The notes under the pieces were generated by a model, which did not search any database, was not told where the DNA came from, and worked only from the letters and a program-made list of their open reading frames with translations. A DNA stretch of 64,000 nucleotides from Aliiglaciecola sp. LCG003 (GTDB lineage Bacteria; Pseudomonadota; Gammaproteobacteria; Enterobacterales; Alteromonadaceae), in the NCBI RefSeq assembly GCF_030316135.1, contig NZ_CP128185.1, positions 2,790,001-2,854,000 of the forward strand, given 5' to 3'. Positions 8,704 to 17,799 of this stretch are shown piece by piece. The first letter of the stretch is position 1; every line of letters begins with the position of its first letter. A program made the translations under genes and the position numbers.

Positions 8704-9225
8704 ATGTACAAAGGCCAGTTAACAAAGTGGGACGATGCCAGAGGATTCGGTTTTATTAAAACAGCCGAATTAAACCACGATACTTTCATTCATATATCTG
8801 AACTCAATGACATGAGTCGTAAACCTAGAACCGGCGACTTTATCTATTTTAATGTCGAACAGGTTAATGGCAAAAAAAGAGCGACTAATGCTCGAATTGA
8901 AGGTGTCAAATCGAGAACCCAACCTAAGCTTGTTAAAAACTACAAACCTCGCTCAAATCTGCGCTTTTTATACGTGGCAGTTTTAATAGTTATTGTGGCG
9001 GTGGTGATTCAGCGTTTGGATTTGTTACCTAAAAAGGCTCCCCTAATACCAGCACCTTATTCAACACAATTCGTCCCTGAACAAACGTTTTCCTGTGATG
9101 GAAGGCAGCATTGCAGCCAAATGACATCTAGAGCGGAAGCCGAATACTTTCTTGAAAATTGCCCGAATACTAAAATGGACGGTGACCGTGACGGCATCCC
9201 CTGTGAAAATGATTCTAGATTTTAG
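8704..9225 (+). CDS. Cold-shock domain / transmembrane / Excalibur protein
   Basis: 173 residues in three parts. An N-terminal cold-shock (CSD) OB fold (GQLTKWDDARGFGFIKT ... DTFIHISEL, residues 4-66) is followed by one transmembrane helix (FLYVAVLIVIVAVVI, about residues 84-98). A C-terminal Excalibur-type module has paired cysteines and the calcium-loop signature DGDRDGIPCEN. CSDs bind single-stranded nucleic acid and Excalibur modules bind calcium, so the protein may link a cytoplasmic nucleic-acid domain to an extracytoplasmic sensor; that role is inference. AAGGAAAGG precedes the ATG. Its end overlaps the convergent exonuclease gene by 11 bases. Confidence 0.85.
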   Translation: MYKGQLTKWDDARGFGFIKTAELNHDTFIHISELNDMSRKPRTGDFIYFNVEQVNGKKRATNARIEGVKSRTQPKLVKNYKPRSNLRFLYVAVLIVIVAVVIQRLDLLPKKAPLIPAPYSTQFVPEQTFSCDGRQHCSQMTSRAEAEYFLENCPNTKMDGDRDGIPCENDSRF

Positions 9226-9844
9226 GCAACCCAGATTGCAGTAACTTATACACCGCTATTTTGGGTGTTTTGGCCAGTTTTTGGATTAGCGAAAACGGTA
9301 CATCTTCTCGAGTTGTGATTTGGGAAATATCTTGCAACATGGTCATCCACAATTTCGCTGTCATTTCTGAGTCGAATAACGCCCGGTGGAAGCCGCCATC
9401 GGATGGGATGTTTTTATAGGCGATTAACGAACCGAGTTTATGATTAGGTGCTTGCTGATATAAACGTCGGGCCACCAGTAAAGAGCACGCAAAGGCACCT
9501 GTGTATGCTCTGGATACTCGACGTAACTCGGCATCTAAGAAGCGTTTGTCAAAAGACGCATTGTGGGCAACAAGGTTGCTGTCCCCCATGAAACTAGCAA
9601 ACTCATCCGTCACTTCATCACATGGAGCCGCTTGGCTCAACATCTGATTAGTAATACCGGTATAATCTTCAATGAACGCACTGATGCGCTTACCTGGATT
9701 CATCAATGCCTGAAAACGCTCAACCACTTCCCCCTTTTCAAGACGCACAGCACCAATTTCGATAGCCCTGTCGCCCATATCGGGTGATAGTCCTGTGGTT
9801 TCAAAATCCAGAACTACAAGGGAGTCGGCGCGAGTTTGCGGCAT
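9215..9844 (-). CDS. DnaQ-like 3'-5' exonuclease (DEDDh)
   Basis: 209 residues with the exonuclease signature VVLDFETTGLSPDMGDRAIEIG (DxE, Exo I, near residue 13), an Exo II region NLVAHNASFDKRFLDAEL and the Exo III histidine in HRALFDSEMTAKL. This is the epsilon-subunit/PolC-type fold as a stand-alone enzyme without polymerase domains. Probable role in trimming or repair of DNA or RNA 3' ends; the precise substrate is not visible. It converges on the cold-shock/Excalibur gene. Confidence 0.9.
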   Translation of the reverse strand: MPQTRADSLVVLDFETTGLSPDMGDRAIEIGAVRLEKGEVVERFQALMNPGKRISAFIEDYTGITNQMLSQAAPCDEVTDEFASFMGDSNLVAHNASFDKRFLDAELRRVSRAYTGAFACSLLVARRLYQQAPNHKLGSLIAYKNIPSDGGFHRALFDSEMTAKLWMTMLQDISQITTREDVPFSLIQKLAKTPKIAVYKLLQSGLPKI

Positions 9845-9972
9845 AGTTTAATTACCTGTGGGTGTGAATAGGCTATTTTAACCAAACTTTAAGTGATATC
9901 CGTAGCGCTATTTTAGAAACGCACTTTTGCGGTATTTGTAGTGAACATAATCCATCCCACCGCTTTTCAATA

Positions 9973-10206
9973 TTATCGATATAGATGAGAACTCAGATGG
10001 TTCCAACCCAAGATAGTATCTGCTAAGCCTTGTCCAATGTTATACGCACAACATCGTTCAACTTTGCAGCGGATGAACCATCTATCATTACAATCGGCTA
10101 TTGCTTTGGGTTTGCTCGGTGCACCACCACAGCGACATTTTCTCGGTGTCTGAGCAACAGAGCGAACCGATTTTTTGGGGCTGGTTTTTCGCTTAAGCGG
10201 GATCAT
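9973..10206 (-). CDS. Lar-like zinc-ribbon protein (77 aa)
   Basis: Small basic protein whose core matches the restriction-alleviation Lar pattern: CRCGGAPS, then aromatic WFIRC, then CCAYNIG and a terminal ILGWNHL, i.e. two cysteine pairs and the conserved A-x(n)-WN ending. Phage-derived Lar proteins modulate type I restriction. This one is isolated, with no other phage genes nearby, and may be a remnant or a host-adapted zinc-ribbon protein. The start is weakly supported (no clear ribosome binding site). Confidence 0.55.
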   Translation of the reverse strand: MIPLKRKTSPKKSVRSVAQTPRKCRCGGAPSKPKAIADCNDRWFIRCKVERCCAYNIGQGLADTILGWNHLSSHLYR

Positions 10207-10311
10207 ATTTGTTTATTGTATTGGAACAGTGCCCTAGATCATAAATCATCCCAGCCTAAAACCAAACCTAAACCCAAGAGTATTTAATTATTAGCTATAC
10301 ATCTAATTGGG

Positions 10312-10411
10312 GATCAAGAGGGATCAAGAGGGTCAGAGGATCAAGAGGGTCAGAGTAACTTGATATTTTTCAAGTTACTCTGACCCTCTTGATCTCTGAC
10401 CCTCTTGATCT
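10312..10411. repeat. Dispersed palindromic repeat, locus 2
   Basis: A nested array of GATCAAGAGGGTCAGAG units (10322 onward) leads into a long palindrome whose arms (GATCAAGAGGGTCAGAGTAA plus CTTGA and the inverse) flank a few T-rich bases. A further inverted unit CTCTGACCCTCTTGATC follows to 10411. It lies six bases downstream of the acyl-CoA ligase stop codon (minus strand), so it could also act as a transcript end. Confidence 0.88.
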
Positions 10412-10417
10412 TGTCTA

Positions 10418-12010
10418 TTAGTCAGCTGTAGCAAATATATCGCTATATTGATGGCGTAATTCTACTTTGCGGATTTTTCCGGTGCCTGTCATGGGGAGCG
10501 TTTGGCAGATGAAAATAGCCTTAGGGACTTCGAATTTTCCGAGCTGAGTTTTACAGAATAATTCTATTTCTGCTACATCCAGCTCTACCTCTGATTGAGC
10601 TATAACGCAGGCACATACTGCCTCGCCCCAATGAGGGTGGCTCACACCAAATGAGGCGGCTCTTTCCACGCCTTTGAAGGATTCTAGAATTTGTTCTACT
10701 TTTTGCGAAGATACATTTTCACCGCCGGATTTAATCGTATCTTTTTTCCTATCAATAAAAAGTAACTGCCCTTTACTGTCAATTAAACCTAAGTCGCCAG
10801 TATGGTGCCAGCCAAACCCAGTGGCTTCATCTGAGGCTTCGGGGTTTTTATAGTAGCCGCTCATCACCTGTGGCCCTCGCCACGCTATCTCGCCTACTTG
10901 GCCATTTGGCAGCTCGTTACCAAATTCGTCAATAACCGCTTGTTCGGCGGTGCAAACAGGCACGCCCCAATAATTACCCTCAGCAAACTCAGTTGGCGTG
11001 TTGTCGCGATAAATACAGGCAACTGGCGCAAACTCTGTCTGCCCACTTCCGAGGTGCATTTCGCAGCCAAAAGTATCTCTGACTTTATCTAAATTTTGAC
11101 TATTCATTGCCGCCATGGCGTAAATGCCAGTTTTGAAGTGACTAAAATCACGTTTATCAATATCGGGTGTGGCCAGCAAGGCGTTCCACATCATCGGAAG
11201 AAAAGCTGCGGTTTGAATTTTTTCCTGCTCGATGCTGTTAACAATCACCTTAGGGTCAAAAGCAGCATGCAGCACGGCGCAGCCACTGCGTAACAAAATG
11301 GGGTGTAAAATAGATAAAGCCGCGCAGTGAAAGAGGGGCAACACCAAGAGCATGCGATTTTGTTTATTAATATCTAATTCAATAACACCGGTCAGCGCGG
11401 CAATGGTTAAAGTTAAATGGGACGACTCCACCGCTTTGGGTCTTGAGGTAGTGCCCGAGGTGTAAATCATATGAGCGGTATCGCGATCAGCAATAAGGCG
11501 GTCTTCAATTTCACTGGTGCTGTGTCCGTCAATTAACTCATCAAGTGAAAAATTGGCGCGACCTCTTTGATTGCCTATTTGAGCTGTGAGCTTGATACTA
11601 GTGTTGCCTTCAAGCAAGGCTAAAACCATATCGGAAAACATCTCCTGATAAACGATCGCTACAGACTCGCTATGCTCAAAATTATAACGAATGTCATCTA
11701 TGCTTTGCATAAAATTGATCGGCACCACCACCACGCCAAGCTTATAACAAGCAAAATAAACCACCACCATGTCAGTTTGGTTGGTAGAAATTAAAGCAAG
11801 CTTGTCACCTTGTTTTAGCCCGTTAGAAATCAAACCATGGGCGAGTTGATTGACCCGATTATTTAACTCGCCATAGCTGATTTCGCTGCGCTGACCTTGA
11901 TGAAAATCGACTAAGGCCGGTAGATGAGCACTGTCTCGGCTGCGTCGTCGCAATAGGTCTCCCATTGCAACACGTTCAATCAGGTTCTTTTCCAGTGCTT
12001 TATCTCTCAT
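10418..12010 (-). CDS. atuH: Acyl-CoA synthetase (AMP-forming), atuH-like
   Basis: 530 residues of the acyl-adenylate-forming superfamily. The P-loop-like motif is IYTSGTTSRPKAVESS (about residue 185), A5 is GSGQTE, the A7 region is HHTGDLGLIDSKGQ and the A8/A10 C-terminal subdomain has DRKKDTIKSGGENVSS and a catalytic lysine region TGTGKIRK. It activates a carboxylic acid to its CoA thioester. It is last in a collinear eight-gene minus-strand operon with atuA, so a terpenoid acid such as citronellic or geranic acid is the likely substrate by context. The gene symbol is by synteny. Confidence 0.88.
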   Translation of the reverse strand: MRDKALEKNLIERVAMGDLLRRRSRDSAHLPALVDFHQGQRSEISYGELNNRVNQLAHGLISNGLKQGDKLALISTNQTDMVVVYFACYKLGVVVVPINFMQSIDDIRYNFEHSESVAIVYQEMFSDMVLALLEGNTSIKLTAQIGNQRGRANFSLDELIDGHSTSEIEDRLIADRDTAHMIYTSGTTSRPKAVESSHLTLTIAALTGVIELDINKQNRMLLVLPLFHCAALSILHPILLRSGCAVLHAAFDPKVIVNSIEQEKIQTAAFLPMMWNALLATPDIDKRDFSHFKTGIYAMAAMNSQNLDKVRDTFGCEMHLGSGQTEFAPVACIYRDNTPTEFAEGNYWGVPVCTAEQAVIDEFGNELPNGQVGEIAWRGPQVMSGYYKNPEASDEATGFGWHHTGDLGLIDSKGQLLFIDRKKDTIKSGGENVSSQKVEQILESFKGVERAASFGVSHPHWGEAVCACVIAQSEVELDVAEIELFCKTQLGKFEVPKAIFICQTLPMTGTGKIRKVELRHQYSDIFATAD

Positions 12011-12129
12011 CTTTTACCCCTTAGGCAATAACTTACCGTTTCATATTATTTTTATAGGCAATTGCCGTATTAAGACGAGTTCAAAAGCTTCACTCACAGA
12101 ACGTCTGCTGGCAATTTCAATCTGGTTTT

Positions 12130-13002
12130 TTAGCGCAATACTTCTGGTATAACAGAGCGATGAAAACCGTCGCATGTCTGACTATTAGTTACTTTATCTT
12201 GGCTTAATGGGTACATCGCAGGTGCCGAGCCCATGCTAGATCCGCCATCAACCCAAATAGATTGTCCGCTAATAAAATTAGCCCCATCGCTCATCAAAAA
12301 GCATATGACCGAGGATACTTCAGCCTCACAGGCAATACGCCCTAATGGCACCGCATATTTCAAGCTGCGCAGCGCCTTTTTCATTTCTTCAGGATAGGTA
12401 TCAAGCCCCGAGGATGCCACCCAACCTGGCGCTACCGTATTCACCCTTACACCATGCCTGCCCCACTCCCATGCAGCGGTCTTGGTGAGATTCTCTACTC
12501 CCGCGCGGGCGGCACCAGAGTGTCCCATGCCAGGCATGCCGTTTTTATTGTCAGCGGTGATGTTAACAATACTGCCGCCATGGTCTTTGAAATGTTGCTT
12601 GTATATTTCTCTTGCCATCAAAAAGCCGCCAACTAAATTGGTTTGCACCACCGCATCAAAGCCCTTTTTGCTTATGGCTTCTAAAGGAGCGCGAAATTGG
12701 CCACCAGCCATATTGACCAAGCCATGCACTCGACTGTTTTCTGCCAATATGAGCCCGATGGTTTCAATTACTTTTTGTTCATCGCGAATATCTAATGGCA
12801 AGTATTGGGCTTGTCCACCGTCATCAATAATTTCTTGTGCAGTTTTTTGAAGTTTTTCAAGGGTGCGTCCTAGCAATACAACGGTAGCGCCAAGAGACGC
12901 CAATTCGTGGGCCGTGCAGCGTCCAATGCCACTTCCCCCGCCTGTGATGATAATGGTCTTGCCGCTAAAACTGTTTGCCGCAAGGCTGGATTGATAACCC
13001 AT
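12130..13002 (-). CDS. atuG: SDR oxidoreductase, atuG/PECR-like
   Basis: 290-residue short-chain dehydrogenase with the Rossmann motif TGGGSGIGR (about residue 20) and N-x-AGG. The usual active-site YxxxK is replaced by HSGAARAGVENLTK, a pattern shared with peroxisomal trans-2-enoyl-CoA reductase-type SDRs, so this is a family trait rather than decay. It probably reduces or oxidises a CoA-bound intermediate of branched-chain or terpenoid acid breakdown. It lies between the acyl-CoA ligase and atuA genes; atuG versus atuB cannot be settled from sequence alone. Confidence 0.8.
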   Translation of the reverse strand: MGYQSSLAANSFSGKTIIITGGGSGIGRCTAHELASLGATVVLLGRTLEKLQKTAQEIIDDGGQAQYLPLDIRDEQKVIETIGLILAENSRVHGLVNMAGGQFRAPLEAISKKGFDAVVQTNLVGGFLMAREIYKQHFKDHGGSIVNITADNKNGMPGMGHSGAARAGVENLTKTAAWEWGRHGVRVNTVAPGWVASSGLDTYPEEMKKALRSLKYAVPLGRIACEAEVSSVICFLMSDGANFISGQSIWVDGGSSMGSAPAMYPLSQDKVTNSQTCDGFHRSVIPEVLR

Positions 13003-13068
13003 AATAGTGCCTCTTTTTTAAATTAAACTGGAGCCCTTATCAAGTTATTCCCCTGATAATTTAGTGCC

Positions 13069-14862
13069 TTACAATTCCCAGCTTTTGGGAACTTTAACCG
13101 TCATCGACAACAACATCTGCGCCGCCGCTTTGCCCTGTGAATCGATACGCAGTGATGCGGTTCCGCCGCCGCCCAGCGCTTCGCTCATCAGGAAGTTAAA
13201 TCCGTTAAAACCCGGCAGATTAAAGCGCTCAACCTCACCTTCCACCTGATGGGCAAAATAGTCCTTTAGCGCTTTGGCCGTCACCTGATGATATAGGATG
13301 GGTAAATACTTTGCTTCACGTGAAATAATGCCAATATTGACGTTATTCCCTTTGTCACCGCTGCGTGCATACACCAGCTTCGATAAGGGTACATCGACTA
13401 ATTCATCATCGTTAAGTATGTAGTTTTCTATTTGCTGCTGTGAGTATGAAGCCGCTACAGCAGGCTTTGATAGCTGCGGAGTCAAATAACACTTCTGAGA
13501 AATTGGATCTTGGTTCAACTGCACGGTTACAGGCACCAAGGCTTTATCAATTAACGCAGAGTGAACCCGTATCAAGGGCTGGGGTTTTGGCCGCCCAGCA
13601 CCAAAACCGCTCATACCAGGAGCGGCGGAGGTGGCGAGGTAAGCAATTTCGCTAGCAGCAAATTGCAGCGCGGCTTTGTTATCATGATGCAAACCCAATT
13701 TAACCATTACTTCGCGAGTATTTTGGTTTTTTGCATGAGGGCCATAGGTTGCCTCTGAGCCAATAATCTCTAGATTAGTATCACGATAAGCGGGCAAACC
13801 TTTTTGAGCAAAAAAACGCTCTGTGCGTTTAATAAGTGCAGCAACATTAGTCTGGGCTTTTTCAACGCAGCGCTCGCCTCCCATAAAAAACGAGCTCATT
13901 AGCTTGTAGCCATCCACATAGGTGGCACAAACCTTATATTGATTACCCGGCGCTCTGCCCTTTGCACCGCAAACCCGCACCCGATCTTTGGCCACTTGTT
14001 TTAGCTCGATATTGCTAAAGTCGCAGCAAACATCAGGCAACAAGTAATTAGCGGGATCGCCAATTTCATACAACACCTGCTCACCAACAGTGGCTACGCT
14101 TACCAAGCCGCCGGTATTAGGTACAATGCACACTTCAAAATTACCGTTACTGCTGACCTCTGCCACCGGGTAGCTCATGTTGGAAAAATCTGGCACTAGA
14201 TGCCAATCGGTAAAGTTACCACCTGTACACTGTGCGCCGCACTCCAGCACATGGCCTGCCAGTGCACCTTGGGCTAACTTATCGTAGTCGCTTTCACCCC
14301 AGGCAAATTCATGTATCAGTGGCGCAATTACCAGCGCGCTGTCCACTATTCGTCCTGTTACCACTACATCAGCACCGGCGGCTAGGGCATCGGCGATGGG
14401 CCTAGCGCCCAAGTAGGCATTAATGCTAGCCAAGTTTTTCGGCAAGGGGGCTTTGCTTTGCAACTCAGACAAGTCGCAATCGGCTAGCTCATCACGCTTT
14501 GCAGATAAGTCATCACCATACACACCGGCAATGTTGAGCTTAATACCTAGTTCATCACAAAGCTGTTTGAGCGCTGCAATACAGCTTGGAACGTTCATTC
14601 CACCAGCGTTGGCGATCACCTTGATGCCTTTTTTTGCACAGTCGGCTAACACATCTTTCATGGCGACGGTGACGAAATCAACGGCATAGCCATAACTATC
14701 GTTTTTAGCTTTCGCTTGGGACAATATCGCCATAGTCACTTCGGCTAAATAATCAAAAACAAGGTAGTCGATATCACCCCCCTCTACTAATTGCCTAGCG
14801 GATAGCTGACTGTCTCCGTAAAACGCCGAGGCTCCGCCAATTCTTACTGTTTTGTCCGTCAT
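13069..14862 (-). CDS. atuA: AtuA-like (DUF1446) protein
   Basis: 597 residues, the length of AtuA of Pseudomonas, starting VRIGGASAFYGDSQLSARQL. A large DUF1446 domain (about 1-450; GGMNVPSCIAA, VVTGRIVDSALVIAPLIHEF) is followed by a small C-terminal AtuA-type ferredoxin-fold domain (LVYARSGDKGNNVNIGII). In Pseudomonas AtuA is required for growth on acyclic terpenes, but its chemistry is unresolved. Its presence distinguishes this cluster from the related leucine (liu) pathway, which shares the carboxylase, hydratase and dehydrogenase types. Only 11 bases separate it from the biotin carboxylase gene. Confidence 0.9.
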   Translation of the reverse strand: MTDKTVRIGGASAFYGDSQLSARQLVEGGDIDYLVFDYLAEVTMAILSQAKAKNDSYGYAVDFVTVAMKDVLADCAKKGIKVIANAGGMNVPSCIAALKQLCDELGIKLNIAGVYGDDLSAKRDELADCDLSELQSKAPLPKNLASINAYLGARPIADALAAGADVVVTGRIVDSALVIAPLIHEFAWGESDYDKLAQGALAGHVLECGAQCTGGNFTDWHLVPDFSNMSYPVAEVSSNGNFEVCIVPNTGGLVSVATVGEQVLYEIGDPANYLLPDVCCDFSNIELKQVAKDRVRVCGAKGRAPGNQYKVCATYVDGYKLMSSFFMGGERCVEKAQTNVAALIKRTERFFAQKGLPAYRDTNLEIIGSEATYGPHAKNQNTREVMVKLGLHHDNKAALQFAASEIAYLATSAAPGMSGFGAGRPKPQPLIRVHSALIDKALVPVTVQLNQDPISQKCYLTPQLSKPAVAASYSQQQIENYILNDDELVDVPLSKLVYARSGDKGNNVNIGIISREAKYLPILYHQVTAKALKDYFAHQVEGEVERFNLPGFNGFNFLMSEALGGGGTASLRIDSQGKAAAQMLLSMTVKVPKSWEL

Positions 14863-14873
14863 AAAAACCTACA

Positions 14874-16850
14874 CTACTCGTTGCTATTTTTTGCTTGTTC
14901 AGCACTTACAGCCACTAACAGCTGCTTGGATTTTACCTGCTGACCAACCGCCACACCGACAAAGTCTACCCTGCCCTTAATGGTCGCTTTCATTTGGTGC
15001 TCCATCTTCATGGCTTCCATTACCACCAGTATTTGTCCGGCTTCAACTTTGTCGTTTTCCTGAACTAACAGATTGACAATCACGCCATCCATCGGTGCCT
15101 TCACTTCGCCACTTCCTGCGGTATCGTTCGCCACTGCAGGTTTGTGGGTCACATTGTCAAATTTATAATGACCAGTGCCATCATCTAAATACAGTACATC
15201 TTGTTGTAACACATAGTAAAAAGTTTCACGTATACCGTCTTCAACCACCACGCACTGACAGTCATGATATGCCACAAGCTCTAACTGTGATTCGCCCTTG
15301 GCAGTGGACACCAAGTAGTCGTTTGCATGTTTTACAAGGCGCACAGCATAAACTTGGCCGTTAAAATCCAACTTGAAGGTATATGCTTGTCCGGCAGCGC
15401 TATCCCAGTTGTGCACCTTTGCCAGTTCATGCTGATAATAAATAATGGCTGCACGGGCTAGCGTGCTAGCGTCTGGGGTATCACCGCATATGCTGTCGTC
15501 ATCGGTAAAGTGTTGTTCTATAAAAGCAGTGGTTGCTTGTGCGGCTAAAAATGCCGGATGTTTAAGTACCTTTTCTAAAAAATGTTTATTGCTGTTCACC
15601 CCCAACAGTTGGGTGTCTTGGGTGGCGCTAGCCAAGCGCCGGACTGCGGTTGAGCGACTATCACCATAGGCAATGATTTTTGCCAGCATGGGATCGTAAT
15701 GGGCGCTGATTACATCCCCGCAGTTTATTCCGTAATCGATGCGTATACCTTCGCGCTGCTCTGGTGTTTGCCAGCATAAAACCTCGCCGGTTTGCGGCAT
15801 AAAGCCGTTGCGGGGATCTTCAGCGTAAAGGCGCACTTCTATAGCATGGCCGCTAATAACAATCTGCTCTTGGGTCAGTGGCAGTGGCTCACCGGTTGCC
15901 ACCATCAACTGCCAAGCCACCAGATCTTGGCCGGTGACGAGTTCGGTCACCGGATGTTCAACTTGCAGGCGAGTATTCATTTCTAGGAAATAAAAGTTTT
16001 TATCTTTATCAACTAAAAACTCAACGGTGCCCGCGCCGATATAATTACATGCCTTAGCGGCCTCAACCGCGGCTTGGCCCATGCGTTCCCGTAAGGCATC
16101 ATCGACAAAAGGAGACGGTGCTTCTTCAACCACTTTTTGATGTCGCCGTTGTATAGAACAATCCCGTTCGCCCAGATAAACCGTGTTACCAAAGGTGTCA
16201 GCAAACACCTGAATTTCAATATGACGAGGCTCAATTACCGCGCGCTCTAGAATTAATTCACCACTGCCGAAGGCATTTTTTGCCTCAGAGCGTGCCGTTT
16301 TTATTTGATCGGCCAATTCACTTTGCCGGTTAACTAAGCGCATGCCACGTCCGCCGCCACCCGCCGATGCTTTGACCATAAGGGGGAAGCCTATCTGCTG
16401 GGCTTTTTCGATAAGCACCTGATCACTTTGATCTTCACTTTGATAGCCGTCAATACAGGGCACACCGGCCGCAATCATAGCCACTTTGGAGAGCCTTTTG
16501 CTGCCCATAAGTTCAATAGCTTCGGCATCGGGGCCAATAAAGGTGATACCGGCATTCTCGCAGGCACGAGCAAATGAGGCGTTTTCTGATAAAAATCCAT
16601 AGCCAGGATGAATCCCATCGGCACCGGTTTTAAGTGCCGCTGCAATAATATTTTCTATCACCAGATAAGACTCAGCCGCAGTCGCGGGGCCAACACACAC
16701 AGCCTGGTCGGCTTCCAACACATGACGGGCCTGACTATCTGCGTCACTGTAAATCGCCACAGTTCGATAGCCCAAACGCCTAGCTGTTTGGATCACCCGC
16801 ACCGCTATTTCACCCCGATTGGCGATCAGTATTTTATTCAGTGTTTTCAT
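14874..16850 (-). CDS. atuF: Biotin-dependent acyl-CoA carboxylase alpha subunit, AtuF-like
   Basis: About 658 residues (frame open from 16868). Biotin carboxylase domain: ILIANRGEIAVRVI N-terminus, ATP-grasp glycine loop ASAGGGGRGMR, and EMNTRLQVEHPVTE. It ends in a biotin carrier domain with VVMEAMKMEH, biotinyl lysine at about residue 620. With the AtuC-like beta subunit two genes upstream it would carboxylate geranyl-CoA or a similar 3-methyl-enoyl-CoA. Methylcrotonyl-CoA carboxylase (LiuD) is the closest alternative; the linked atuA favours AtuF. In-frame ATGs at 16868, 16853 and 16850 compete; the GAG at -7 favours 16853/16850. Confidence 0.87.
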   Translation of the reverse strand: MKTLNKILIANRGEIAVRVIQTARRLGYRTVAIYSDADSQARHVLEADQAVCVGPATAAESYLVIENIIAAALKTGADGIHPGYGFLSENASFARACENAGITFIGPDAEAIELMGSKRLSKVAMIAAGVPCIDGYQSEDQSDQVLIEKAQQIGFPLMVKASAGGGGRGMRLVNRQSELADQIKTARSEAKNAFGSGELILERAVIEPRHIEIQVFADTFGNTVYLGERDCSIQRRHQKVVEEAPSPFVDDALRERMGQAAVEAAKACNYIGAGTVEFLVDKDKNFYFLEMNTRLQVEHPVTELVTGQDLVAWQLMVATGEPLPLTQEQIVISGHAIEVRLYAEDPRNGFMPQTGEVLCWQTPEQREGIRIDYGINCGDVISAHYDPMLAKIIAYGDSRSTAVRRLASATQDTQLLGVNSNKHFLEKVLKHPAFLAAQATTAFIEQHFTDDDSICGDTPDASTLARAAIIYYQHELAKVHNWDSAAGQAYTFKLDFNGQVYAVRLVKHANDYLVSTAKGESQLELVAYHDCQCVVVEDGIRETFYYVLQQDVLYLDDGTGHYKFDNVTHKPAVANDTAGSGEVKAPMDGVIVNLLVQENDKVEAGQILVVMEAMKMEHQMKATIKGRVDFVGVAVGQQVKSKQLLVAVSAEQAKNSNE

Positions 16851-16917
16851 CATAAACTCATTATTCATTCACTTAGGCGTGGCTGGTTTGTTGGAGATAC
16901 AAGCTGATTGCAATTCA

Positions 16918-17730
16918 TCACTCACTCCAATTTGGCTTGCGTTTCTGTAAGAATGCTTGTGTACCTTCTTGACCTTCATCATTGGTTAATGATTGGGTGA
17001 AGGCATCTGCAGCCTCATCTAACAGGGATTCGAGCTCAACTTGACCGACCTTTAACATCAGCGCTTTGGTTGCCGCATTCGCTTTGGGGGCACAGCGCCT
17101 GACTTGTTTCACTACCCTATCAAGCTGTTCTTGCAGCTCAGTTGCTGAATGACAAACAAAATGTACTATTCCCAATGTCTTGGCTTCTTCACCACCAATT
17201 CGCTCGCCTAATAAGGCCAAGCGACGAGCATGGGTTAAGCCTATGCGGGCCACAACAAAGGGCGCAATTTGGGCAGGAATGATCCCCAAGCCCGTTTCAG
17301 GCATTGAAAAAGCAGCATTTGCATCCGCAATCGCCACATCAGACACACAGGCCAAACCGAAGCCGCCACCAAGCACAGCTCCTTCCAGCACGCTAACCAC
17401 CACCTGCGGTGCATGGTTCACTTGGGTGATCATGCGGCCGAAACTGCGATTGAATTCCCATACTGTTTTATGCCGCTGTTCTTCACTGGCCGCATCTTTG
17501 TGCATGTCAGAAATATCACCACCCGCACAAAAATTACCCTCACTGCCACGCAAAACTACCGCCCGGATTTCGCTGCTGTCAGAGATACTGGCGAACAACC
17601 CAGTCACCTCGTTAACCAAAGCTAAATTCATTGCATTCTTTTTGTGGGGCCGATTCAATGTGATGGTCAACACCCCATTATTTTGTGCGATTAAAATCTC
17701 TTGGTAGTCTTGCTGTTTAATGTTCAACAT
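16918..17730 (-). CDS. atuE: Enoyl-CoA hydratase/isomerase family, AtuE-like
   Basis: 270-residue crotonase-fold protein: NRPHKKNAMNLAL near the N-terminus, the oxyanion-hole segment FCAGGDISDMH (about residue 68) and LEGAVLGGGFGLACVSDVAIA (about 114-134), then MPETGLGIIPAQ. In the atu pathway this step hydrates isohexenylglutaconyl-CoA after carboxylation of geranyl-CoA. It is encoded between the two carboxylase subunit genes, as expected for atu/liu operons. Confidence 0.88.
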   Translation of the reverse strand: MLNIKQQDYQEILIAQNNGVLTITLNRPHKKNAMNLALVNEVTGLFASISDSSEIRAVVLRGSEGNFCAGGDISDMHKDAASEEQRHKTVWEFNRSFGRMITQVNHAPQVVVSVLEGAVLGGGFGLACVSDVAIADANAAFSMPETGLGIIPAQIAPFVVARIGLTHARRLALLGERIGGEEAKTLGIVHFVCHSATELQEQLDRVVKQVRRCAPKANAATKALMLKVGQVELESLLDEAADAFTQSLTNDEGQEGTQAFLQKRKPNWSE

Positions 17731-17799
17731 AGTGCTTATCTCTTTCCATTCAGTTTCGGCGCTGCTAACCCAGCCCTTAGCAGGCGCAAATATATATCA

